From Betaproteobacteria bacterium (lineage in GTDB: Bacteria > Pseudomonadota > Gammaproteobacteria > Burkholderiales > Burkholderiaceae_C), in the NCBI GenBank assembly GCA_947453725.1, contig CANGHH010000002.1:124001-188000 (forward strand): a stretch of 64,000 nucleotides of DNA, given 5' to 3'. Positions 24,328-33,570 of the stretch are shown piece by piece (the stretch's first letter is position 1; each line of letters starts with the position of its first letter). A model generated the notes under the pieces. That model was not told the DNA's origin and made no database searches. It worked only from the letters and a program-made list of their open reading frames with translations. A program made the translations under genes and the position numbers.

Positions 24328-25907
24328 GCCGTCAGCCTTTGCAGCAGGCCGGCGGTCGACGCGTCGAGTCCGGCGGTGTCGCCGCTGCGCAGGCGCGGCA
24401 GCAGCTGGCCGCACAGGGCCTTGCCCAGCTCCACGCCCCACTGGTCGAAACTGTTGATGCCCCAGACCGTGCCGCTGGCCCACACGCGGTGTTCGTACAG
24501 CGCGATCAGCGCGCCCAGGGCGCGCGGCGTCAGCTGGTCCAGCACCAGCGTCGTGCTCGGCCGGTTGCCGGGGAAGCTGCGGTGTTGCGCCAGCACTTCG
24601 GGTTCGATGTCGGCCGACGCGGTTGGCGCCTGCTCGGCCAGCGCCTGGGCGGCGGTCTTGCCCAGCATCAGCGCCTGGCTTTGCGCCAGGCAGTTGGCCA
24701 GCAGCATGCGGTGCTGCTCGGCCAGCTTGTGCGTCGGGTGCTTGACCGCGATGAACTCCACCGGAATCACGTCGCTGCCCTGGTGCAGCATCTGGAAATA
24801 GGCGTGCTGGCCGTTGGTGCCGGGCTCGCCCCAGACCACCGGGCTGGTGCCATAGGGCAGGGCCTTGCCGCCCAAGTCCACGCGTTTGCCGTTGCTTTCC
24901 ATCTCGAGCTGCTGCAGGTAGGCCGGCAACCGCGCCAGACCCTGGTGGTAGGGCGCCACGCTGCGGCTGGTGTAGCCGTGGAAGTTGCGGTACCAGACGT
25001 CCATCAGCCCCAGCACCACCGGCAGGTTTTGCGCCAGCGGCGCTTCGGCGAAGTGGCGGTCCATCGCGTGGGCGCCGGCGAGCAGTGCGCGGAAGTTGTC
25101 GGCGCCGATGGCGATGGCGATCGGCAGGCCGATGGCGCTCCACAGCGAGTAGCGGCCGCCGACCCAGTCCCAGAAGCCGAAGGTGGTGCTGATCCCGAAA
25201 GCAGCCGCTGCAGCGACGTTGGTGGTGCAGGCCGCGAAGTGGCGTTCGGTGCGGCCGCCGCCGGTGCTGAGGAACCAGTCGCGCGCGGCATGCGCGTTGG
25301 CCATGGTTTCCTGGGTCGTGAAGGTCTTGCTGGCGACGATGAACAGGGTCTTCTTCGCGTCCAGCCGTGCCAGCAGCGGGGCGATGTCGTGGCCGTCGAC
25401 GTTGCTGACGAAGTGCAGGCGCTGGCCGCCCTGGGCGAAGGATTCCAGCGCCCGCACGGCCATCTGGGGCCCCAGGTCGCTGCCGCCGATGCCGATGTTG
25501 ACGATGTCGGTGATGTGGCCGTCGGCGCGAACCTGCTCGGCGTAATTCAGCATGGCGCCAAGCACGGCGTGGACCTCGTCGCTGAACGGGCCCAAGCCTG
25601 CCGGCGCGCGCAAGGCGGTGTGCAGCACGGCGCGGCCTTCGGTGGCGTTGGCGATCTCGCCGCGCAGCATCGCGTCGCGCTGCGCGGGCAGGCCGCATTC
25701 ACGCGCCAGATCGAGCAGGAAGTGCAGCGTGGCCGCGTCGAGGTGGTTCTTGCTGAGGTCGGCGTAGACCTCGGGCGCCTCGAAGCCGAAAGCCCGGTAG
25801 CGGCCGGGGTCGCGGGCGAAGGCCTCGCGCAGGTCGAGATCGCGGCCGTGGGCCTGGAAGTGGCCCTGCAGGGCGGCCCAGGCCTGGGTGCTGTCGCAAC
25901 GGGTCAT
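24324..25907 (-). CDS. pgi: Glucose-6-phosphate isomerase
   Basis: Interconverts glucose-6-phosphate and fructose-6-phosphate in glycolysis/gluconeogenesis. The 527-residue protein has family signature 1 (DWVGGRYSLWSAIGLP), signature 2 in the GEPGTNGQH region with the catalytic Glu, and the SIS-domain motif GIGGSDLGPQMA. The C-terminal NSFDQWGVELGK is also typical. AGGAT lies upstream of the ATG. A HAD hydrolase is coupled downstream by a 4-base overlap. Confidence 0.97.
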   Translation of the reverse strand: MTRCDSTQAWAALQGHFQAHGRDLDLREAFARDPGRYRAFGFEAPEVYADLSKNHLDAATLHFLLDLARECGLPAQRDAMLRGEIANATEGRAVLHTALRAPAGLGPFSDEVHAVLGAMLNYAEQVRADGHITDIVNIGIGGSDLGPQMAVRALESFAQGGQRLHFVSNVDGHDIAPLLARLDAKKTLFIVASKTFTTQETMANAHAARDWFLSTGGGRTERHFAACTTNVAAAAAFGISTTFGFWDWVGGRYSLWSAIGLPIAIAIGADNFRALLAGAHAMDRHFAEAPLAQNLPVVLGLMDVWYRNFHGYTSRSVAPYHQGLARLPAYLQQLEMESNGKRVDLGGKALPYGTSPVVWGEPGTNGQHAYFQMLHQGSDVIPVEFIAVKHPTHKLAEQHRMLLANCLAQSQALMLGKTAAQALAEQAPTASADIEPEVLAQHRSFPGNRPSTTLVLDQLTPRALGALIALYEHRVWASGTVWGINSFDQWGVELGKALCGQLLPRLRSGDTAGLDASTAGLLQRLTA

Positions 25908-25992
25908 CGTGCATCCTTATCCTGCTGAAAGTGGCTGCCAGCCACGGCGCAGGCACCTGTGGTCGGCGGAACGCACAATTAGACCCGAGGCC

Positions 25993-27108
25993 GTGAACCC
26001 CAACACCCTGCTCCTGCCCCATGTGTGGCCGCGCGCCGAAGCGACCACCGTGAACCGCTGCCTGCTGCTGGCGCTGCTGGCCCATGTCTGGTTGGTGCTG
26101 ACGCTGGGCAACGCGCCTGGCGGCACGGCGCAACCCGGCGTCGGCGTCTGGGGTGCGGTCAACGTGACGTTGCGCGGTCCCGAGGCGCCGGGCGGCACGG
26201 CTGCGCCGCCGCCGTCCGAACCCGCCGTGGCCACCGGTCCGGCGGGGGTGGCCATCACGCCGCGCTGGGGCGGCGCCGTGCGGGCGCAGCCCGCGCCCGA
26301 CCTGCCCGCCGAAGCCGGCACCGCGCAACTCGGACGGTGGGCGCCGCTGCCCGCACCGGCGGCGGCCGACCCGGCCCTGGATCCGCTGGTCCGCGCGCCT
26401 GCCGCGGCGCAGGGGCCAGCGCTGCCGGCGGGCCCGCTGCCCGAGCCCGGCCGGGTGCTGGAAGAGCGGGCGGTCGCGCCGGTGGAGCGCAGCGTCAGCG
26501 CCCAGATCGCGCCGGCTGCGGTGGCTGAAGCCCCCGCGCTGCCAGCGGCCCCGCCAGCCGCGCTGCCGATCGCTGTCGCTGCGCCGGCCGCGCTGCCCTC
26601 CGCCGTGGTGGCGCCAACGGCGCCGGCCCTGAGAAGCCTGGCCGCTGCGCCGCCGCCGGTGGCCCCGCTGCCGCAGGCGGCCGCCCTGCCGCAGTCGGCG
26701 CCCGCGCCTGCAGTACCGGCTGCGCTGGCCGCGCCGGCCATGGCGCCCGCCTTGGCGGCGGTGAGCCCGGTCCCGGCGGGCCTGGGCGGCGGCGCACCGG
26801 CCGGCGCTGTCGATGCCGGCACGCGGCTCGGCCACGACGTCGCCGGGGCGCCTGCGCTGCCGGCCAGCGCCCCGCCGCGCCTGAACCTGCAGCTGGCGCG
26901 GCCGCGCGGCGGCGAAATCTCGCGCGGCCAGGGCGGCGGCATGCTGGCGGTGTTGCCGCGCCCGCCCGAGGTCGGCGAAAAGCTCGGCGAGCAGATCGCC
27001 AAGACGGCCAAGCCCGATTGCCGCCAGGCCTATGCCGGCGCCGGTCTGCTGGCGGTGGTGCCGCTGGCGGTCGAGGCGCTGCGCAAGGACAGCGGCTGCA
27101 AGTGGTGA
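25993..27108 (+). CDS. Ala/Pro-rich protein with TonB-like layout, unknown function
   Basis: From a GTG at 25993 the protein has 371 residues; a second GTG at 26050 is possible. A hydrophobic N-terminal segment (CLLLALLAHVWLVLTLG) resembles a TonB membrane anchor, followed by about 250 residues of Ala, Pro and Gly, then a conserved-looking end with KLGEQIAKTAKPDCRQAYAG and a final GCKW, with two cysteines. I recall similar C-termini in other Betaproteobacteria as unnamed proteins. It could span the periplasm. It diverges from pgi with an 85-base gap. The function is unknown. Confidence 0.7.
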   Translation: MNPNTLLLPHVWPRAEATTVNRCLLLALLAHVWLVLTLGNAPGGTAQPGVGVWGAVNVTLRGPEAPGGTAAPPPSEPAVATGPAGVAITPRWGGAVRAQPAPDLPAEAGTAQLGRWAPLPAPAAADPALDPLVRAPAAAQGPALPAGPLPEPGRVLEERAVAPVERSVSAQIAPAAVAEAPALPAAPPAALPIAVAAPAALPSAVVAPTAPALRSLAAAPPPVAPLPQAAALPQSAPAPAVPAALAAPAMAPALAAVSPVPAGLGGGAPAGAVDAGTRLGHDVAGAPALPASAPPRLNLQLARPRGGEISRGQGGGMLAVLPRPPEVGEKLGEQIAKTAKPDCRQAYAGAGLLAVVPLAVEALRKDSGCKW

Positions 27109-27231
27109 GCAGCCGCTGACCCGGCGCCTCAGGGTCGGCCCCTGCGCGGGGCCCGTGCTTCCCCGGTGACGCCGCCGGCGCTGCGCCGCTAGCGTCGGCA
27201 GACCCCAACCGACCCGCAGGGAGTCCACGAC

Positions 27232-27891
27232 ATGACCCGCTTCCGTCCACTGATCCGCCCGATGCCCCGCCTGATGACGCGCCCGCGGCTGGCCGCGCTG
27301 GCGCTGGCCGTCTGCAGCCTCGGCGCGCTGGCCCAGCAACGCCTGCCGACCATCGCGCCCGCCGACTACACCGCCGAGCAGAAACAGGCCGTGGCCGATT
27401 TCGAGGCCGCACGCAAGGCGCCGCTTTCGGGCCCCTTCGAGCCGCTGCTGCACAGCCCGCAGGTCATGACGGTGGCCCGCAGCATGGGCGACTACCTGCG
27501 CTACAAGTCGGCCATCGGCACCACACTCAGCGAACTGGTCATCCTGATCACGGCGCGCGAGTGGACGCAGGACTACGAGTGGCATGTGCACTACCCGATC
27601 GCGCTGAAGGCCGGCATCCAGGCCGGCGTCGCCGACGCCATCGCCGAAGGCCGCCGGCCCACGGGCATGAGCGACGACGAGGACATCGTCTACGCCTTCT
27701 CGACCGAGCTGCACCGCACCAAGCGCGTCTCGGACACGACCTACGCCCGCGCCGAGAAGCGCTTCGGCCGGCAGGGCGTGATCGACCTGACCGGCGTCAA
27801 TGCCTACTACACGCTGCTGGCGATGGAGATGAACATGGCGCAGTACGAGCCGCCCAAGGGTTACAAGCGGCTGGAGCGTTTTCCGAAATAG
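27232..27891 (+). CDS. Exported carboxymuconolactone decarboxylase-fold protein
   Basis: A CMD/AhpD-fold protein of 219 residues. The core ELVILITAREWTQDYEWHVH and YPIALKAGIQAG match the family helix pair, with the Glu and His of EWHVH in place of the CxxC of AhpD. Unusually for the fold, it begins with an Arg-rich stretch and a hydrophobic segment (LAALALAVCSLGALAQ) that reads as a signal peptide, so it may work in the periplasm. GGGAG-like CAGGGAG lies before the ATG. The substrate is unknown. Confidence 0.82.
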   Translation: MTRFRPLIRPMPRLMTRPRLAALALAVCSLGALAQQRLPTIAPADYTAEQKQAVADFEAARKAPLSGPFEPLLHSPQVMTVARSMGDYLRYKSAIGTTLSELVILITAREWTQDYEWHVHYPIALKAGIQAGVADAIAEGRRPTGMSDDEDIVYAFSTELHRTKRVSDTTYARAEKRFGRQGVIDLTGVNAYYTLLAMEMNMAQYEPPKGYKRLERFPK

Positions 27892-27986
27892 AGCACTCGA
27901 ATCGGGGGGGGTGGCTGACTGGCTGTGTACGGCAAGTCGCAGACGGCAGGGCAGCGCGTCGCGAGCATGGGGGCTCAGGAGATCCC

Positions 27987-28907
27987 ATGACCAACACACC
28001 TCGATTTGCCCTGCCGCCGCGCCTCAGGCTGAGCCTGCTGGTCGGCTTGTGCCTGCCCCTGGTGGCCGTCGCCACGCCCTTGCTGAGCCCCGACCTGGCC
28101 CGCTTCACGGTACTGGGCGCCAGCACCGTGACCAATGTGCCGACCAGCGTCATCGGCGGCAACGTCGGTGTCTGGAGCAGCGGTGGGGCCAACGCCATCG
28201 CCGGCTTTCTCTCGTCGCCTGGCTTGGCGGTGTCGGACCCTCAGGTGGGTGGCCTGGTCCATGCGGGCACCGCAACCGCCATGCAGGCGCAGGCTGACTT
28301 GACCACCGCGCGCAACAACCTGTCTTCGCTGGGCGTGGGTACCACGCTGTCGCTCCCCGACATGGTCGGCCTGACGCTGGCGCCGGGTGTCTACACCGTG
28401 AATGCGGGCAGCACCAACCTCTCAGGCCTGCTGCGCCTGGACGGCGGCGGCAACGCCAACGCGGCCTGGGTGTTCCAGATGACCGGCACCCTGATCACCG
28501 ACTCCAGCTCGGTCGTTGAAGTCTTCAATGCCGGTGCCGGTGCCGGCGTCTACTGGAACGTGGCCAGTTCGGCCACGCTGGGCTCGGACAGCACCTTCGC
28601 GGGCAATGTGCTGGCACTGAGCACGGTGACGATGAACACCGGTGCCACCGACCTGTGCGGCCGCGTGCTGGCCGACACCGGGGCCGTGACCCTGCAGATG
28701 AACAGCCTGGGCAGCACCTGCGCTGGCAGCCTGGTGGGCAGCGATGGCCTGAGCGGCGGCCTGGATGTCACGGGCACGGTGGTCAGCTTCCTGCCCAGCG
28801 CGCCGGCCTTCACGGTGCCCGAGCCGGCCAGTCTCGCCCTGGTCGGGCTGGCGCTGGCGGCGCTCGGGCTGATGCGGCGGCGGGTGCTTCGCCAGGCTGG
28901 CAGCTGA
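27987..28907 (+). CDS. Ice-binding-like (DUF3494) protein with PEP-CTERM sorting signal
   Basis: A 306-residue secreted protein. After a signal peptide (LRLSLLVGLCLPLVAVA) comes the DUF3494 beta-solenoid domain: FTVLGASTVTNVPTSVIGGN, LAPGVYTV, and WVFQMTGTLITDSSSVV. The C-terminus is a PEP-CTERM tag: VPEP, a hydrophobic helix (SLALVGLALAALGLM), then RRR. Such proteins are processed by an exosortase, not found in this window. AGGAG lies 6 bases before the ATG. The domain is found in ice-binding adhesins, but many carriers are from temperate species, so ice binding is not certain. Confidence 0.88.
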   Translation: MTNTPRFALPPRLRLSLLVGLCLPLVAVATPLLSPDLARFTVLGASTVTNVPTSVIGGNVGVWSSGGANAIAGFLSSPGLAVSDPQVGGLVHAGTATAMQAQADLTTARNNLSSLGVGTTLSLPDMVGLTLAPGVYTVNAGSTNLSGLLRLDGGGNANAAWVFQMTGTLITDSSSVVEVFNAGAGAGVYWNVASSATLGSDSTFAGNVLALSTVTMNTGATDLCGRVLADTGAVTLQMNSLGSTCAGSLVGSDGLSGGLDVTGTVVSFLPSAPAFTVPEPASLALVGLALAALGLMRRRVLRQAGS

Positions 28908-28944
28908 CCGCGGCGGCGTCCACCGCGGCTGCGCAGCGATCGCT

Positions 28945-29412
28945 TCAAGCGCGGTGTATCGGGTCGATCCAGGCCACCGTCTCGGGCGTTTCGGCGGGCG
29001 CCAGGTCGAGGTTCACCGCCACCGCTTCGCCGTCGCTGCGCACCAGCACGCACTGCAGCGTCTCGTCGGCGCTGGCGTTGATTTCCTGGTGCGGCACCCA
29101 GGGCGGCACGTAGATGAAGTCGCCCGGGCCGGCCTCGGCGGTGAATTCCAGCGCCTCGCCCCAGCGCATGCGGGCGCGGCCCTTGACGACGAAGATCACG
29201 CTTTCCAGCGCGCCGTGGTGGTGGGCGCCGGTCTTCGCGCCGGCGTGGATGTGCACCGTGCCGGCCCACAACTTCTGCGCCCCGGTGCGCGCGAAGTTGA
29301 TCGCCGCCGCGCGGTTCATGCCGGGCGTCTGCGCGGTGTTGCTGTCGAGCTGGTCGGCGCGGACGACGGCCACGCCGTCGTGCTTCCACCGGGCTGCCTG
29401 GGGGTCGGTCAT
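28945..29412 (-). CDS. Cupin domain protein
   Basis: A 155-residue single-domain cupin, likely a metal-binding enzyme or sensor in the cytoplasm. The first cupin motif is seen in HIHAGAKTGAHHHG with Glu in ALESVIFVVKGRA, and the second in GDFIYVPPWVPHQEI, giving the usual His/Glu metal set. It is convergent with the PEP-CTERM gene (37-base gap) and diverges from the CoA-transferase gene (71 bases). The substrate cannot be told. Confidence 0.85.
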   Translation of the reverse strand: MTDPQAARWKHDGVAVVRADQLDSNTAQTPGMNRAAAINFARTGAQKLWAGTVHIHAGAKTGAHHHGALESVIFVVKGRARMRWGEALEFTAEAGPGDFIYVPPWVPHQEINASADETLQCVLVRSDGEAVAVNLDLAPAETPETVAWIDPIHRA

Positions 29413-29483
29413 GCGCTGCTCCGTTTGCGGTTTCTGGGTCCGCCGATTGTGCGGTGGCAGACTGGGCGATCATCCGGCCCATC

Positions 29484-30707
29484 ATGGAAGACACCACGCC
29501 CCCGGCCGGCCCCGCCGCCGACCCGTCGCCGATGCCACCGTCGCCCTTGCCCCTGGCCGGGCTGAAGGTGCTGGAACTCGGCCAGCTGATCGCCGGCCCC
29601 TTCGCCGCCAAGACGCTGGCCGATTTCGGCGCCGAGGTCATCAAGATCGAAGCGCCCGGCGCCGGCGACCCGCTGCGCCGCTGGCGCCTGCTGAAGGACG
29701 GCACCTCGGTGTGGTGGCAGGTCCAGGCGCGCAACAAGCGCAGCCTGGCGCTGGACCTGAAGGACCCGGCGGCGCAGGACATCGTGCGCCGGCTGGCCGA
29801 CGAGAGCGACGTGCTGGTCGAGAACTTCCGCCCCGGCGCGCTGGAAGGCTACGGCCTCGACCCGGCGGCGCTGATGGCGCGCAACCCGAAGCTGATCGTG
29901 CTGCGCATCAGCGGCTACGGCCAGACCGGCCCCTACCGCGACAAGCCCGGCTTCGGCGTGGTCGCCGAGGCCATGGGCGGCCTGCGCCACCTGACGGCCG
30001 AGCCCGGCCGCACGCCGGTGCGCGTCGGCGTCAGCATCGGCGACACGCTGGCCGGCTTGCACGGCGTGATCGGCGTGCTGACCGCGCTGCACGAACGCCA
30101 GCGCAGTGGGCGCGGCCAGGTGATCGACGTGGCGCTCTACGAGGCCGTCTTCAACTGCATGGAAAGCCTGCTCCCCGAGTACAGCGCCTTCGGTGCCGTG
30201 CGCGAGCCGGCCGGCAGTGCGCTGCCCGGCATCGCGCCCAGCAACGCCTACCGCTGCAAGGACGGCCACGCGCTGATCGCCGGCAACGGCGACAGCATCT
30301 TCAAGCGCCTGATGGCCGCCATCGCGCGCGACGACCTGGGCCGCGACCCGACCCTGGCCGACAACGCCGGCCGCGTCGCGCGGGTGGCCGAGATCGACGC
30401 CGCCATCGGCGTCTGGACCGCGCCGCAGACGGTGGCGGCGGTGCTGGTCGCGCTGGACGCTGCCGCGGTGCCGGCCGGCCGCATCTACACCGTGGCCGAC
30501 ATCGCCGCCGACCCCCACTACGCCGCGCGCGGCATGCTCGACCAGCTGACGATGGCCGACGGCAGCCGGCTGGCGGTGCCGGGCATCTGCCCGAAGCTGT
30601 CGCGCACACCGGGCCGCCACCGCCGCAACGCGCCAACCCTCGGGCAGGACAATGCCGCGGTGCTGGCCGAACTGGCTGTCCCGAAGAAGGCCACACCAGC
30701 TGGCTGA
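29484..30707 (+). CDS. CaiB/BaiF family (class III) CoA-transferase
   Basis: Moves CoA between carboxylic acids in the cytoplasm. From the ATG at 29484 it has 407 residues. Characteristic stretches are VLELGQLIAGPFAAKTLADF, the NKRSLALDLK loop, GYGQTGPYRDKPGFG and SIGDTLAGLHG, where the Asp is the catalytic residue of the family. No strong ribosome-binding site marks a unique start; GTG at 29454 and ATG at 29532 are alternatives. The neighbouring cupin and peptidase genes do not reveal its substrate. Confidence 0.9.
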   Translation: MEDTTPPAGPAADPSPMPPSPLPLAGLKVLELGQLIAGPFAAKTLADFGAEVIKIEAPGAGDPLRRWRLLKDGTSVWWQVQARNKRSLALDLKDPAAQDIVRRLADESDVLVENFRPGALEGYGLDPAALMARNPKLIVLRISGYGQTGPYRDKPGFGVVAEAMGGLRHLTAEPGRTPVRVGVSIGDTLAGLHGVIGVLTALHERQRSGRGQVIDVALYEAVFNCMESLLPEYSAFGAVREPAGSALPGIAPSNAYRCKDGHALIAGNGDSIFKRLMAAIARDDLGRDPTLADNAGRVARVAEIDAAIGVWTAPQTVAAVLVALDAAAVPAGRIYTVADIAADPHYAARGMLDQLTMADGSRLAVPGICPKLSRTPGRHRRNAPTLGQDNAAVLAELAVPKKATPAG

Positions 30708-30742
30708 AAGCCGCTGCACCGGCGGTGGCACCGACCTGAAGG

Positions 30743-32722
30743 ATGACGATGCATCGACCCTTGTTCCGGCGTGCTGCGGCCGCCGCCCTGCTGGGCCTGG
30801 CGACGTGGCAAGCCGGCGCGGCGGCACCGCCGCCCGTGGAGGCCTACGCCCGGCTGCCTCAGCTGGAATCGCCGACGCTGTCGCCCGACGGCCAGGCCTT
30901 CGCGGCGATCATGAACCGCGGCGACGAGGCGCTGGTCGTCACCCGCAACATCGACGGCAGCGAAGCCTTGCGCGCGGCCATGAAGACGGACAACCGCGAA
31001 CAGCGTTTCGCCTGGCTGCGCTGGGTCAACCCGCAGCGCCTGGTGGTGAGCCTGCACTTCGCCGGCAAACGCCACGGTGTGGAAACCACCGAAACCCGGC
31101 TGGTGGCCGTGGACCGCGATGGCAGCCACGTCAAGACGCTGGCCCAGCCCACGGCCTTTGCCAACGCCAGCGCCTACGCGCAGATCCAGGACCGCGTCGT
31201 CGACTGGCTGCCCGAAGACGGCCACCACATCCTGCTGCAGAGCCCGGTCGATGGCACCGACAACTCGCCCGCCGTCTACCGCGTCAACGTCGACACGGGG
31301 GCGCGCGAACTGGTGCACGGCCGCCGCCACGGCGTGCGGCAGTGGATGACTGACGGCACGCACCGGGTGCGCCTGGGCGTGCGGCAGGAGGGCGCCCGGA
31401 TCGAGGTGCTGGTCAGCGACCCGGCCGGCGAGAGCTGGCGCACCGCCTGGTCCTACGGGCTGTTTGACAGCCACAGCGTCGAGCCGCTGGGCTTTGGCGC
31501 CGACGTCAACCAGCTTTTCGTGCTGGCCAACCACGAAGGCCGGCGCGCGCTGTTCGAGGTCGACCTGCGCGACCCGGCCCTGTCGCGCCGGCTGGTGCTG
31601 GCATCGCCCAGGGGCGATGTGTCGGGCTCTTTGGTGCGCGCTGCCCTCACGCAGCAGCCGGTGGGCGTTCGCGGCGGTGCCGAAGGCGATGCCGCCGCCA
31701 GCTACTGGGACCCCCAAGCGCAGGCCCTGGTGCGCGCCATCGACGCCGCCGTGCCCGGCCGCTTCAACCGCCTGCTGCAGTTCAGCAGCGACGGCTCGCG
31801 CTACCTGCTGTACAGCAGCGGTAACGGCCTGCCCCCGCAGTTCATGGTCGGCGATCGCGGCAACGGCAGCATCAGCGTGCTGGCCCGCCAATACCCCGAC
31901 CTGACGCCCGGATCGGTGGCGCGCAAGCAGGCCCACACCGTGACCGCCCGCGACGGCCTGCAGCTGCCCGCCTTCCTGACCCTGCCCGAGGGCGTGCCGC
32001 CGCCGCAGCAGCTGCCGCTGGTGCTGCTGCCGCATGGGGGGCCGATCAGCCGCGACGGGCTGGACTTCGACCCGCTGGCCAGCTTCCTGGCCAGCCGCGG
32101 CTACGCCGTGCTGCAGGTCAACTTCCGCGGCTCGGCCGGCCTGGGCTTCGAGCGCGTCAACGCCGGCTTGAAGCGCTGGGGCCTGGAGATGCAGGACGAC
32201 CTGACCGACGCTCTGCAGTGGGCCGTGCAGCGCGGCACCGCCGACCCGGCACGGGTGTGCATCGTCGGTGCCAGCTACGGCGGTTACGCCGCGCTGATGG
32301 GCGGTGCCAGGACGCCCGATCTCTACCGCTGCGTGGTCAGCCTGGCCGGCGTCAGCGACCTGATCGCGCTGTCCACCTACAGGGCCCACTATGTCAACGG
32401 CGCCGATGTCTTCGAGCAGCAGGTCGGCTCGGCCTGGGGCGACCGCCAGCAGTTGAAGGACACCTCGCCGCGGCGCCTGGCCGCCAACTTCAAGGTGCCG
32501 GTGCTGCTGCTGCACGGCAGCGACGACCGCGCGGTGCCTTTCGAACAGAGCGTCGAGATGGCCGACGCGCTGAAGAGCGCTGGCAAGGACGTCCGTCTGG
32601 TCGGGCTGGAAGGCGGTGACCACGGCCTGTCGTTCCAGCGCCACCGGCTGCAGTTCTTCCGCGAGCTGGAGGACTTTCTGGCGGCCAACATCGGGCCGGC
32701 TTCGGCCCGCAGTGGCCCCTGA
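30743..32722 (+). CDS. Exported S9 family serine peptidase (prolyl oligopeptidase type)
   Basis: A 659-residue periplasmic peptidase. It has a signal peptide (RRAAAAALLGLATWQAGAAA), an N-terminal beta-propeller region (about 35-390), and a C-terminal alpha/beta hydrolase domain with the nucleophile Ser in GASYGGYAALMGG, the Asp in HGSDDRAVPF and the His in GGDHGLSF, so the triad is complete. The layout fits acylaminoacyl/dipeptidyl peptidases. An ATG 6 bases downstream (30749) has better spacing from GAAGGA and may be the real start. Confidence 0.92.
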   Translation: MTMHRPLFRRAAAAALLGLATWQAGAAAPPPVEAYARLPQLESPTLSPDGQAFAAIMNRGDEALVVTRNIDGSEALRAAMKTDNREQRFAWLRWVNPQRLVVSLHFAGKRHGVETTETRLVAVDRDGSHVKTLAQPTAFANASAYAQIQDRVVDWLPEDGHHILLQSPVDGTDNSPAVYRVNVDTGARELVHGRRHGVRQWMTDGTHRVRLGVRQEGARIEVLVSDPAGESWRTAWSYGLFDSHSVEPLGFGADVNQLFVLANHEGRRALFEVDLRDPALSRRLVLASPRGDVSGSLVRAALTQQPVGVRGGAEGDAAASYWDPQAQALVRAIDAAVPGRFNRLLQFSSDGSRYLLYSSGNGLPPQFMVGDRGNGSISVLARQYPDLTPGSVARKQAHTVTARDGLQLPAFLTLPEGVPPPQQLPLVLLPHGGPISRDGLDFDPLASFLASRGYAVLQVNFRGSAGLGFERVNAGLKRWGLEMQDDLTDALQWAVQRGTADPARVCIVGASYGGYAALMGGARTPDLYRCVVSLAGVSDLIALSTYRAHYVNGADVFEQQVGSAWGDRQQLKDTSPRRLAANFKVPVLLLHGSDDRAVPFEQSVEMADALKSAGKDVRLVGLEGGDHGLSFQRHRLQFFRELEDFLAANIGPASARSGP

Positions 32723-32772
32723 CGCATTGGGGCTGCGCCGGGTTTCCTTAGGATGCGCCTTGTTGCCCCACG

Positions 32773-33537
32773 ATGCCCAACCCGACCATGCTTGAACTGC
32801 TGACCAGCCCCGCAGCCTGGATCGCCTTCGCCACCCTCACCGCGCTGGAACTGGTGCTGGGTATCGACAACATCATCTTCATCTCGATCCTGGTCGACAA
32901 GCTGCCCCGGGCGCAGCAGGAAGTGGCGCGCCGCCTGGGCCTGTTCATGGCCATGTTCATGCGCATCGGCCTGCTGCTGGTGCTGGCCTGGATCGTCGGT
33001 CTGGTGGCGCCGCTGTTCACGGTGCTCGGGCAGGCGATATCCGGCCGCGACCTGATCCTGATCGCCGGCGGCCTGTTCCTGATCTACAAGAGCACCGGCG
33101 AGATCCACCAGTCGCTGGAAGGCGATGCAGAACAGGGTTCTAGCGCCGTCAAGGCCACGCTGGGCAGCGTGATCCTGCAGATCATGGTGGTCGACATCGT
33201 GTTCTCGCTCGACAGCATCATCACCGCGGTCGGCATGGTCGACGACGTGCGCGTGATGATCGCCGCGGTGGTGGCCTCGGTGGGCCTGATGATGCTGTTC
33301 GCCGCCGCCATCGGCCGTTTCGTCAGCCAGCACCCGACGATCAAGATGCTGGCGCTGGCCTTCCTGGTCGTTGTCGGCGTGGTGCTGGTGGCCGAGGGCT
33401 TCGACCACCACCTGCCCAAGGGCTATGTCTACTTCGCGATGGCCTTTTCGCTGGCCGTCGAGATGCTGAACATCCGCCTGCGCAAGGGCCGGGCGGCCCC
33501 GGTGCAGCTGAACACGGCGCGCATCCCGGGTGAATGA
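32773..33537 (+). CDS. TerC family integral membrane protein
   Basis: A multi-pass inner-membrane protein of the TerC/Alx family, linked to metal-ion (manganese) export or tellurite resistance. The 254 residues contain about seven membrane segments and the two acidic repeat motifs ELVLGIDNIIFISIL and DIVFSLDSIITAVG. Family N-termini usually resemble MLELLTSPAAW, so the ATG at 32788 may be the true start. No yybP-ykoY-like leader was recognised; the upstream gap is only about 50 bases. Confidence 0.92.
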   Translation: MPNPTMLELLTSPAAWIAFATLTALELVLGIDNIIFISILVDKLPRAQQEVARRLGLFMAMFMRIGLLLVLAWIVGLVAPLFTVLGQAISGRDLILIAGGLFLIYKSTGEIHQSLEGDAEQGSSAVKATLGSVILQIMVVDIVFSLDSIITAVGMVDDVRVMIAAVVASVGLMMLFAAAIGRFVSQHPTIKMLALAFLVVVGVVLVAEGFDHHLPKGYVYFAMAFSLAVEMLNIRLRKGRAAPVQLNTARIPGE

Positions 33538-33570
33538 GCCGCAGCGCGCCGCGACGGTGACAATCGTTGC

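Noticed and set aside
25699-27999. A 766-codon minus-strand frame spanning the pgi start and the TonB-like gene
   Set aside because: Its low-complexity Arg/Gly translation reflects the opposite strand of the Ala/Pro-rich gene. The plus-strand frame has the membrane anchor and an ordered tail.
28937-28946. AGCGATCGCT, resembling a HIP1-type palindrome
   Set aside because: Only one copy was noticed and such 8-10 base palindromes are expected by chance in GC-rich DNA.
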